Shown piece by piece: positions 52,939 to 62,376 of a stretch of 64,000 bases of DNA. The DNA is from Coniferiporia sulphurascens (Eukaryota > Basidiomycota > Agaricomycetes > Hymenochaetales > Hymenochaetaceae), in assembly GCA_002794785.1 (NCBI GenBank), contig NBBA01000003.1, forward strand, positions 1,364,001 to 1,428,000. The letters run 5' to 3'. Every line of letters starts with the position of its first letter. The first letter of the stretch is position 1. A program made the position numbers and the translations under genes. The notes beneath the pieces were generated by a model. It saw only the letters and a program-made list of their open reading frames with translations. It searched no databases and was not told where the DNA came from.

Positions 52939-55107
52939 CTAACGCTTCGACGGCTGGTCCGATCTGAACTGGCTTTGGCTCAGGACTTGTAGCCAATTAT
53001 CACCCATCTCCGCCCGAAGCGCCTCGATCTTCGCACGGAATGCGCCTGCGTCGTTTCTCTGCTTCATGCTCTCATCCGTGGCCGCACCATCTAGCGTAGG
53101 CGGCTCGTACAAAGACGCGGACACGCGATTGTGCCGCTTGGAGGATGTTAAAGTGCCTGCCCGCCGGCCTAGACTGCCTGTACCCGACAAGGGAGAACCT
53201 GGGGAGAGCCGCTCGGCGGTGGGAGAGGGTGGTCCGAATTCTGTGTGGTATCGGCTGTGTCGCGAGTGACGTGCGGATATCTCCTCTAACGGCGATGGTG
53301 ACCTTGGCAGATTGATGGTTTCAGAGTCCTCCAATCCTTCAGGAGATGCAGCGCCCTTCATCACTTGCTGCCCAGGTGACCCAGAGTGCGCCTCATCTCG
53401 CGCCGTTGTCATGACTTGGGTGTGAGGAGACCTACGCCCGCTGTCCTCACTACCCCTGTTGTCACTCTCGCCACCATCCAGCGCAACGATACGCTTATGT
53501 CGTCTCTTCCTTGACTTGGCGACAACAGCTGCTAGACTGGGTGATGGGACAGTGGACGACGAACCAGATGAAAGTAAGGGACTATGGGTCTTGACTGCCG
53601 CCGTAGTATGTTGGGCAACTCCAATAGGAAGGGTCGGCGGAGTGTAGGCAGTGGCCGGCATCCGTGACGCGTACATCTGCTCGGGAGGAGGCGCCGCCAG
53701 ATTCCTTCGCTCGTAAAAGCCAGGGAGAGATCCGTCGAGCATGATGGTTTTGCCCTCTTTCCAGAAATGGTTGAAGCACCGTACACGGTAATTTTCCTCT
53801 TCCTCCACGAAGATGTTACCCTCTATCCATATTTCGGCGATGTTCGGAAGCACTGCCAACCGGCCCACCTCCGCACTCTCGTCGAGAGAGTTGTGTCGCA
53901 AGTCAACACGCTCCAAAGCCATGAGCCTCTCGAGGCCACACAACGAGTCCAACCGGTTATGCGAGAGATTTAACGTCAGGACCTGGCCGAGCTTGGTATA
54001 TATGCCTAAGACGGAATCAATCATGTTGTCGGAAAGGTTGAGGGAAATGAGGTTGTAAAGCACAGAAAGAGACGGAATGGATACAAGAAGGTTGGAGGAT
54101 AGGTCAAGGTGGGCAAGGGAGGTTAACGCTGAGAGCATGGTAGTGGGTATGGAGGTGAGCGCGTTGTCGGCGAGAGAAAGGTGTTTCAAGAATGCCCACT
54201 TAAGCGGGGATAGTTGAGAGACCAATGGTAAAGACGAGGATGAATCCTCAGGAGCATCTGGCTCCTCAGGTTCTTCCTGCACTGTCTCTGGAAGATTAGA
54301 GCTGTGGAATCCCCGTGAGGCACGATGTCCGAGCTTTCGAGTTCGGGACCTCGTCGTATCACCTTCTCGTCTCAGCTGATCATCCAAGACAGCATCAATA
54401 AATACATGCGTAGGGTCGTCCAGGCCGCTCCGCTTTATTGTCAGACTCCTTAGGGATTCCGCAAGCTTGTCCCAGCCAAGCAGCGCGCGGGGATCGATAT
54501 CTAGGCATTCCAAGCTCCGCAGGGTCTTGAAAGAGTCCAGTGGGATAGCACTATCCATGGGAGGATCTTTGGCAAGTTCCGCAATCCCCTTGGGGCCCGG
54601 CGCACGTAAGGACAATGCAGGGAGTTTGGTGAAGGAGCTGTATATGTATTTGAGCTCGGCTTCTACATTGGGGGGTTCTGGCCTCCCCCACCAGCCGCCG
54701 CCGAGAGAAAGACGAGAGACGGCAGAAAAAGACGAGCGGAAAGATTCCGCAATAGACAATGCATCGGATTTGTCGTTACCAAGACCAAGAGACAAATAGC
54801 TGAGTGGACGGGATAAGTCCTCGACTTTCACGTCCAAAGTACCGATGTTAATACTAAGCGCTTCAAGGCGCATGAGCAGATAGAAAAGACGAGGGGTGTC
54901 GAGTGACAAGACGACCGGGGGCTGGGGCGTTGTTCCTTCCGCGAAGCCGATCCATCCGAGCGGATTGAATATGTTGGTGTTCGGAACGCTGTGAGCCTTG
55001 CGCCGTCGACCGAGGCCCGCCTGTGCGAGGCGCGATTCGTTGTCTCTGATGAAGGCAGCAGTGCGTCGGATGAAGTCGTCGCCAGGTTCGTGCTCCATGG
55101 CGAGCAC
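52939..55107 (-). CDS. leucine-rich-repeat protein
   Basis: A single exon of 722 codons, unusual in this intron-rich window; an alternative start is Met4 (MEHEP). Residues 1-310 are mostly helical with no named domain. At about 315-440 there are five or six SDS22-like leucine-rich repeats ('LKHLSLADNALTSIP', 'LAHLDLSSNLLVSIP', 'LISLNLSDNMIDSV', 'VLTLNLSHNRLDSL', 'LERVDLRHNSLDES'). A cap follows, 'IAEIWIEGNIFVEEEENYR', reminiscent of the LRR cap in nischarin-like and fission-yeast proteins. The last 230 residues are disordered, Ser/Pro/Arg-rich. Probably a scaffold; partner unknown. Its start lies 223 bp from RAD23. Confidence 0.88.
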   Translation of the reverse strand: MLAMEHEPGDDFIRRTAAFIRDNESRLAQAGLGRRRKAHSVPNTNIFNPLGWIGFAEGTTPQPPVVLSLDTPRLFYLLMRLEALSINIGTLDVKVEDLSRPLSYLSLGLGNDKSDALSIAESFRSSFSAVSRLSLGGGWWGRPEPPNVEAELKYIYSSFTKLPALSLRAPGPKGIAELAKDPPMDSAIPLDSFKTLRSLECLDIDPRALLGWDKLAESLRSLTIKRSGLDDPTHVFIDAVLDDQLRREGDTTRSRTRKLGHRASRGFHSSNLPETVQEEPEEPDAPEDSSSSLPLVSQLSPLKWAFLKHLSLADNALTSIPTTMLSALTSLAHLDLSSNLLVSIPSLSVLYNLISLNLSDNMIDSVLGIYTKLGQVLTLNLSHNRLDSLCGLERLMALERVDLRHNSLDESAEVGRLAVLPNIAEIWIEGNIFVEEEENYRVRCFNHFWKEGKTIMLDGSLPGFYERRNLAAPPPEQMYASRMPATAYTPPTLPIGVAQHTTAAVKTHSPLLSSGSSSTVPSPSLAAVVAKSRKRRHKRIVALDGGESDNRGSEDSGRRSPHTQVMTTARDEAHSGSPGQQVMKGAASPEGLEDSETINLPRSPSPLEEISARHSRHSRYHTEFGPPSPTAERLSPGSPLSGTGSLGRRAGTLTSSKRHNRVSASLYEPPTLDGAATDESMKQRNDAGAFRAKIEALRAEMGDNWLQVLSQSQFRSDQPSKR

Positions 55108-55330
55108 AGAGCACCAGAGAGCGTTGTGTGCTGAATGCTCTAACCAGCAGGCAAGCTGAAGGCCCTCAGGTCGGCGTGTCCAGGTCAGGATGATTTGTCA
55201 GCAGTGCCTAGGAATTAAACCCGGCCACACAAGCGCACGATTCCCCAAAACGGTCCGGGAACGCGTCACTGCACTCCGTCTTGTCTCTCTCCCTCTCACC
55301 GACACCGATTGCACCTGACGATTGGACAAG

Positions 55331-56854
55331 ATGAAAGTCACTATAAAGACCCTCCAGCAGAAGATCTTGAAGGTCTGCTAGTTGAACATCGTGAACCAAA
55401 GTCCCCTCGTTCTTACATATGGGTTTTGCCACAGATCGATGTTGACGCGGAGGCTACTGTCGGCGATCTCAAGCAGAAAATATTCAAGGAGCATTCGCAT
55501 CCTGTCGAACAGCAGAAGCTGATTTATTCTGGTATGCTCGTTAAAGGAGCTGGTGTGTGCAATGTCTGACGCATATACAGGCAAAATTCTCTCAGATGCA
55601 GTCCAGCTCAGCTCTTTCGCCTTCAAGGATACTGACTTCATTGTCCTGATGGTCTCCAAGGTAAATCATTTCCCCTATATTCGACGTCTTTGTTTATCTT
55701 TGAATGAAATCAGCCTAAAGCCGCCCCATCGAGCGCCGCCACATCCTCGACAGCTGCGGCGAAGGCTCCAGAGCCGACCCCTGCGCCCGCTGCTGCCCCT
55801 GCTACCCCCGTGCCAGCACCTACCCCGCCAGCTGCAGCACCATCTACTCCAGCGCCAACGCCTGCCGCAGCGGCGACCGGGCAGCCCGCCTTCAACGATT
55901 TGGGCTCCTTCCTGACGGGCGATGCCCTCCAATCGACGATTCAGAACATGGTGGAGATGGGTTTTGAGCGGGCGCAAGTACTAAGAGCTTTGAAAGCGAG
56001 TTACAACAACCCAGACAGGGCGGTGGAGTATCTCATGAACGTGAGTACTCGCGTAATGTACTCTGTCAAATCCATTTTCTTACGACGACGTATCTTCCTG
56101 TATCAAGGGAATTCCTGCCAATCTAGAAGCGGAATCATCTCACGCTGGAGCTGCTCCTACTCCTCCGCAGCCCGCGTCAGTTCCGACATTGCCCGCTGCT
56201 CCAGCTGCCCTGCCGCCGCCAGCTCCCGCGGCACAGCCTGCCGCACCGACCAGTGCACCTCAGAATCTATTTCAAGTATGTTAAAAGTACTGTTATTGTA
56301 TCACGCGCTTACAGTGATATCTAGCTTGCCCAACAGCAACAACAACAACACGGTGGCGGAGGACTTCCCGCTGGTGCTGGTGGCATCGGTCCAGGGGCCG
56401 GGTTAGAGGGACTGGGAGGTAACCCCCAGGTCGGCGAGCTTCGCAATCTTGTAATGCAAAATCCGGCGCTCTTGCAGCCTATGGTGCAACAGATCGCACA
56501 GTCGAATCCTGGCCTCGCTCAGTACCTTGAACAAAACCCTGAAGCGCTCCTACAGCTGCTGGGGACGATGGGAGGCGAGGGTGGTTTCGATGATGGGGAG
56601 GGAGAAGGTGGCGAAGGTGCCATACCTCCTGGCGCCCAGGTGGTCCAGGTTACGCCAGAAGAGCGAGCCGCCATCGAGAGGGTATGCTAAATTCGTACTC
56701 AAACGCTGTCATTTTGCTAATCGTTTAATGCCTCGCTACCCAGCTCGAGGCTCTCGGGTTTCCGCGCCATGTGGTGCTAGAGGCGTACTTTGCATGTGAC
56801 AAAAATGAAGAGATGGCGGCAAACTACTTGTTTGAAAATGGATACGAAGACTAG
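55331..56854 (+). CDS. RAD23: Rad23 ubiquitin-receptor / nucleotide excision repair protein
   Basis: Shuttles ubiquitylated proteins to the proteasome and stabilises Rad4/XPC in DNA repair. Seven exons (55331-55372, 55435-55531, 55581-55660, 55714-56040, 56108-56275, 56325-56681, 56744-56854) give 393 residues. Ubiquitin-like domain at 1-75 ('[11 protein letters not shown]', '[13 protein letters not shown]'). An Ala/Pro/Thr linker follows. UBA1 is at about 142-182 ('[20 protein letters not shown]', 'DRAVEYLM'). A second Ala/Pro linker ends in a poly-Gln run. The XPC-binding (STI1-like) domain is at 271-318 ('[20 protein letters not shown]'), and UBA2 at 351-391 ends the protein ('[15 protein letters not shown]', 'AANYLFEN'). 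Textbook Rad23 order. Confidence 0.96.
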
Positions 56855-57555
56855 GAAGTCTGGTGGAAGTTGTACTATTCACGTTGTGTATTCTGCATAC
56901 CGAGTTTTCGTTCACTTACGTCCTCTTGGACTACTCCACGACTAATTGTATTTTTGAAACCGAGTAGTTGAGGGTTACATTGACCAACCGCAAAGCTACA
57001 TATAAAAGCGAGCATAGTCTGAGAACACTTTGCACACAAAGGTGAAGCCGGGTTGTAAATGAATAACGCGAGAATCCAGGCCTTTCGTTGGCAGTACTGG
57101 AATGCCAGCCGGAGGCTTGTGCAAATCGACGGAGGCGCAAAGGTTCGGTCTCAATAACGAAAGTACCGGGTGTTCAGGTAGCCGGTTAGACCCGGCTGAC
57201 ACCGACATTGGGACCGGCGCATCCCGCTCCTCGGGCCCGGCCTGGACCCACAACGCCTCATGCTGACAAACACTCACTCAGGCTACGCTATTGCGCAAAG
57301 TTCACTCCAAACAATTCTGGATTGCTTATTCGGATTGCTTATCGGTTTCTCGTCATTCTCTTAAGTGCAAACACAGTCTTCGGTCTCGGTGCTTTGCCCT
57401 TCATGCACAGCGCCCGATTTTTCGCTCCGAATGAATGCTCCGTTAAGCTAGGTCTCGTCTTCCAAGATTCATCCATAAAATGCGTGCTTTGGTCGAAGAA
57501 GATGCACATTGTCAAACCGGACGAACTGGACACATAAGCCTCTGTTTCTTCTACA
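56855..57555. other. 701 bp intergenic, RAD23 to GH16
   Basis: Holds the RAD23 3' UTR and the GH16 promoter. A TATA-like 'tataaaag' occurs at 57001-57008, far from the GH16 ATG. Frames on both strands are short or lack motifs; no gene called. Confidence 0.45.
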
Positions 57556-58812
57556 ATGCCTGTCTCAATCCGAAATGCACTTGCTTTGCTCGCGCTCTTC
57601 GCTCCTACTGCGCTCTGTCAATTCAATCTGAAGGATAATTTTGTCGGAAAAGAGTTTCTTACAGGATTCGATTGGTGGACAGCGGCCGATCCGACGCACG
57701 GGCGTGTAAACTACGTTGACCAAAGTACGGCTCTATCGCAGAACCTGAGCTTCGGTGAGTGTTTAGACTTCAGGCTCATGTTTCATCTATTAAGTTGATA
57801 TTTCTGTATCTAGCATCCGATGACGTTTTTGTCATGCGTGCGGATTTCACAAATGCCGTCGCTGCAAGCGCTCGTGGACGCGACTCTATCAGGATCACGA
57901 GCCACAATTCATATACGGATGCGGTAATTGTCCTCGACCTCGCTCACATGCCGGAGGGATGCGGCACTTGGCCTGCATTTTGGACGGTAACCAACGGAAC
58001 GTGGCCCGATGGCGGTGAAGTTGATATCTTGGAGGCAAGCCTTTTCTCAGACCCCTCGCAAGATCGGGTTTACTGACTAGAGTTCTAGGGCGTCAACACT
58101 GGGACAGCGAATTTGGCCTCCCTCCATACGTCTGCAGGATGCTCAATGCCGCAGTCGCGTCAGCAAACGGGGTGAGTCGGCTTGCTTCTATTATTCGAAG
58201 CGACCAAAAGCGGATTCTGATTATGCTCCAGGACGCCGACGTCTCTTAACTGCGACTCGTCAGCAGGCAGCAACACAGGCTGTGGAAATACATTCAAGAA
58301 ACCAAACTCATACGGAAGTGCGCTTAACAGCGTTCAAGGCGGCTGGTTCGTCATGAAGCGTACCAACGCGGACGGCGCGTACGTCTACTTTTGGGCCAGG
58401 GACGATCCCAGCGTTCCGGAGGAGGTAAAGTCTGGGGGGAAAACTATCAACCCAAGCGACAGCTGGGGTGAACCGGAGGCACGCTTCCCAACGGATACCT
58501 GCAACTGGCCGCAGCATTTCAATGCGCATAACATCATTTTCGACCTTACATTTTGTGTATGTGTTGCACCTAAATATAAGGAGGGATACGCTCACTTACA
58601 ATATATGCTGTGTAGGGTGACTGGGCAGGCAGCGCATTTGGTTCTGCGGCAGGTTGCAGTGGTAATTGCGAAGACTGTAAGTTCTCATTTGGTCGACGGC
58701 ACGAGCGTTTTGCTGACCTCTGGAAACCATCTTATTAGTTGTCAACAATAATCCTACTAAATTCCAAGACGCTTACTGGGAAGTGAACGCGGTCCGTGTT
58801 TATACTCCCTGA
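57556..58812 (+). CDS. GH16 endo-beta-glucanase (laminarinase-like), secreted
   Basis: Secreted glycoside hydrolase family 16 enzyme expected to cut beta-1,3(4)-glucans in fungal walls or substrates. Six exons (57556-57754, 57814-58034, 58089-58171, 58232-58556, 58616-58676, 58739-58812) give 320 residues. Signal peptide, about 1-21 ('ALLALFAPTALC'). The catalytic motif 'GEVDILE' gives Glu135 (nucleophile), Asp137 and Glu140 (acid/base). 'HMPEGCGTWPAFW' and 'FWARDDPSVPEEV' are typical of fungal GH16 of this subgroup. The end 'FQDAYWEVNAVRVYTP' is the usual last strand. The intron right after Glu140 has a GC donor (gcaagc); without splicing, translation would stop 14 codons later. No anchor. 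Confidence 0.9.
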
Positions 58813-59469
58813 TCAGCAAATTGATATTTCCAGTTTCGGAATTACAATGGTTTAAATACACAACCATATTTATTTTCACTAGGTATGACAATGTTGGGTT
58901 CAAGTTCATTATGTCTATTTCCCCGGAGCCGCTCGGGCATAGTGTCCGTAAATTTAATAGAATGCGGGACATTGGGGCTCGTCGACGCTATATATAGTAT
59001 CGTGTATATTTACTTGACGCAATATAACCTTATGTCGTTGAACGGAATTAACGTCCAAATGGGATCGGAAACTCGGGGCCTTGCCGAATATTAATTGCTA
59101 CTGCCAGTGGCGATGCGTCTTGGATACGCGCCCCTGATCGATTATCACGTGACTCTCGCATTCTTACGGAGTCTAAATATAGGTATTTCCCCGCTTGGTC
59201 GCCGTTGATTAAGTACGCACACAATTTCCGTTTCACCCCATCGTTACCGTCCATTTTTATGCTTTTGTTCCTTTCCGGCGCCTCAATTGGCTGTACCAGT
59301 GCGCTAGGTAATATTGGTTGTCCGTGTGAGTAAGGCTGCCAAGAAAGGCTGATGCCATCGTGCGCCGCACTGCTCGCGAGGCGGTTCACGCCTCCTCCGC
59401 GCCTTTTGAGCACTTCTCGCTCGGTCCTTGGGCTGAACCCCTCTTGTGCTCCCTTGTCTCTCCCGTAAT
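58813..59469. other. 657 bp intergenic, GH16 to phospholipase B
   Basis: AT-rich 'tatatatag' near 58988-58996 and 'aaatatag' at 59174-59181 are possible core elements; a pyrimidine-rich leader (59390-59465) precedes the phospholipase ATG. No coding content recognised. Confidence 0.45.
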
Positions 59470-62088
59470 ATGCTCCCTTTTCTGGGCTGTCGGATACCGC
59501 AGCTCGTTGCGCTGGGCTTTCTGAACACCGTTCTCGCACTGGATCTAGGCAGTCCTCTCGATTACGCACCTCAAGTCAACGTAACTTGCCCTGACACGAC
59601 AACCACACCACTTGTCCGCGTGTTCACTCCAGAAACCCAAGCTATACATCCTCTCGAGGCAGAATATATTAGTAATCGAGAAGCGACCGTCGTTGCAGAT
59701 GCGTGGAAACAATGGTTGGGCAACGGCTCTGCGCTTGGTTACAACTTGAGTGTCTTCAGCTCCGTCAATTACTCGAAGGTGGGCATTGCAATAAGCGGGG
59801 GTGGCTATCGAGCGGCACAGTATGGGGCTGGTGTTCTCTCGGGTCTTGATGCGCGGAATGACTCTGCCGTAGATGCTGGGACTGGTGGACTTCTGCAGGT
59901 GGCATCGTATCTCTCAGGGCTCTCCGGTAAGCCACTATCAGTGCTATTGGTGTCTTCAATGAGCCTGACATCATTCCTATCATCCTTACAAAGGCGGAAG
60001 CTGGTTAACTGGTTCTCTTTATTTCAATGACTGGCCCAAGATCCCGGACATGGTATTCGGCAACGGAGGAAACTTGTCTGGATGGATTCTCGACCTGAAC
60101 CTTGCCTCACCGGATGGCACGGACCTTTTCGATACAGATAACCAATATTTCTACGGGAGTATCTTATGGAGTATCGTAGCGAAGGCTGACAAGGCGATGT
60201 ACGTTCCCGTTGTGCACTGCTTGCTTTTGGCAATTCTAAGGCTATGAACAGAGATACGAGTTTGACGGACCCGTGGGCGCGTATGATCTCGTATCATTTC
60301 TTGAACGGAACCAGCAGACAAAATTTCTTCACGAATGACTCTGCACACGGTGCCGGGCAGCTCTGGTCCCTCATCCCCGAAATCCCTTCCTTCCAGCAGT
60401 TCCTAACGCCCTTCCCGATAATCGTTGCCAACTCGAGGCCAGTGGACTCGAACTCGACGGCTGCTTTGCCACCAGGGCCTATTGTCTACGAAGTGAGCGC
60501 GAAGTCCCACGTCCATGCGAACCGTAGTGGCGGCCTCAACTTACATTACCGCTTGCTAGATAACTCCAGCTGAATTCGGCTCATGGGACCCAAATTTATC
60601 AGCTATGGTCAATCTAACCTATGCAGGAACGCATTTTAACAACGGAACCGCCCCAAACAGCACCGGATGTGTGACCGGGTTCGATCAGGCTGGCTTCATG
60701 ATGGGGACCAGCGCTAGCTTATTTAACGTGCGTGTCATTATTTAGTATGGAGTTATCTGCTTTTTTATGTTTTTCTTAGCAAATCCTGGACTTTGCCAAC
60801 AATGAACTCCAAGGATTTGATTCTGGAGATTCTTCTTCCCTGCTGTACGTCCTCCAGAGGCAGTTATCAGAAGTACGCACCCGTGCAGCCGATGTCGCAA
60901 ATTGGCCAAATGTATGTGCTCGCCCGACGTCTTCCGTAGTATACTGTGTTAATTACGAGATGGACGCAACCGTATCAGCCTTTCCAGTCATTGAAACCCG
61001 AGACGTTCGAGGACTCCAATTCTACTTGGCTCAATTTGATTGATGGTTCCTCAAACCAGGAGAACGTGCCTCTTGGTTCACTGTTTGTAAAACCTCGTGC
61101 ACTGGATGTTATTGTTGCCGTGGATGCCAGTGCGGACGATCCCACTTTCGCGTGGCCAAAGTTAGCTTTTACGTTACCTCGCGTCCGCTCTCGGATTGAC
61201 TTACTCAACTCCATCGCAGTGGTTCCTCATTAATATTCAGCTCGCAGCGAATGACAAACCTTTTGCAGACTTCTCATCAGGCGTTTCCCCCGATTCCGAT
61301 CTCTACTTCGGAATTTTTGTCAACGGGGGTGAATCAACGGCCGACGTTTTTTGGATGCTATCCCGCGCAAAACCCTCCCGAGTTCCCTCTGGTCATCTAC
61401 CTGCCGAACTCGCCCCCGATAAATGGAGACGATCCTACCACCAAGTACGTGTGCAAACGGCTTGATCAGCGGTAGAGATGACCTAACCTAAATTACAGCA
61501 CTGGTACCTTTCAAATCCAATACACAGGCAAACAATCCACTATTTTTATTGACCAAGCGCACAATAGTACCATTCTTGGATTCACACCTAATTCGACGGA
61601 GCCTGATGCGAACTTCGGGAAATGTCTCCAATGCGCTGCGATTGACCGGGCGCGCTACAAGGTCTCACCCACCGTTTCGCTTTCGGACTTCTGCTCTGCT
61701 TGCTTTAAGCAATACTGTTTCGACCAGTCGAATCTACCGAGTGAATCGGAAATTGTCGGGAGGAAATATCAATTCGTGGATCCCGATCCGCAGGGAATCA
61801 GCAAGGTCGAAGACTTCTTGAGCGAACACAAGGTCCCGATAATTGTCGGATCGGTCATGCTAGTCGTCGTTATCGCAGTCGCTATAGTATTTCTGTACGC
61901 ATTCCCGTCGTTCCTCTTATCTTGGTGGGTTCTGACTAGTATTCATTATCTCAAGGCGGAAATGGGCGGCCAGACGGAACCTCAAGTATAAACGACTCAC
62001 ATTGCAAGCGGAAGAGTCTGATGCACCGTGGAAAGCTTACAGCGATAGGCTTGGGTCGTTTGAAATGCCTGAACGACAGCAGAAATGA
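59470..62088 (+). CDS. phospholipase B / lysophospholipase, membrane-anchored
   Basis: Hydrolyses acyl chains from phospholipids and lysophospholipids at the cell surface. Nine exons (59470-59926, 59994-60198, 60252-60492, 60560-60727, 60780-60911, 60979-61160, 61220-61444, 61499-61894, 61956-62088) give 712 residues. Signal peptide about 1-24. 'KVGIAISGGGYRAAQYG' forms the oxyanion region, 'GLSGGSWLTG' holds the nucleophile Ser152, and 'VDASADDP' holds Asp450. Many Asn-x-Ser/Thr sites and a Cys-rich segment ('CLQCAAIDRAR', 'FCSACFKQYC') fit the PLA2 catalytic domain of fungal PLBs. Instead of a GPI signal, the end has a membrane helix ('GSVMLVVVIAVAIVFL') and a cationic tail ('RKWAARRNLKYKR'). 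The last intron can be retained (see findings). Confidence 0.92.
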
Positions 62089-62376
62089 GTGGTTCTATCG
62101 TTATTTTTATAGGGTTTTTTGGACAGTAACTACGCATACCATATTTTTGTAGCCTAAAGACAGTTTTCATCACTCTGGTTAATGTTTCTTACTAGACTTG
62201 AATGTATCAAAAAAAAAAAAAACATTCCACGAACAAAAGCGACCTATAAAACGATGAAAAGACAAACAAACAATAATGATAGACATATGATGAGTGGCGA
62301 AAACATTGGCAAGTGACTCGACTGCTATACAAGCATAAAATACAAAATGTGGATAGCGTGATATGTGAGTCTGACC

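Noticed and set aside
62209..62222. A-run as a possible second LINE tail
   Set aside because: No retroelement sequence or target-site duplication next to it; a simple homopolymer between convergent genes.
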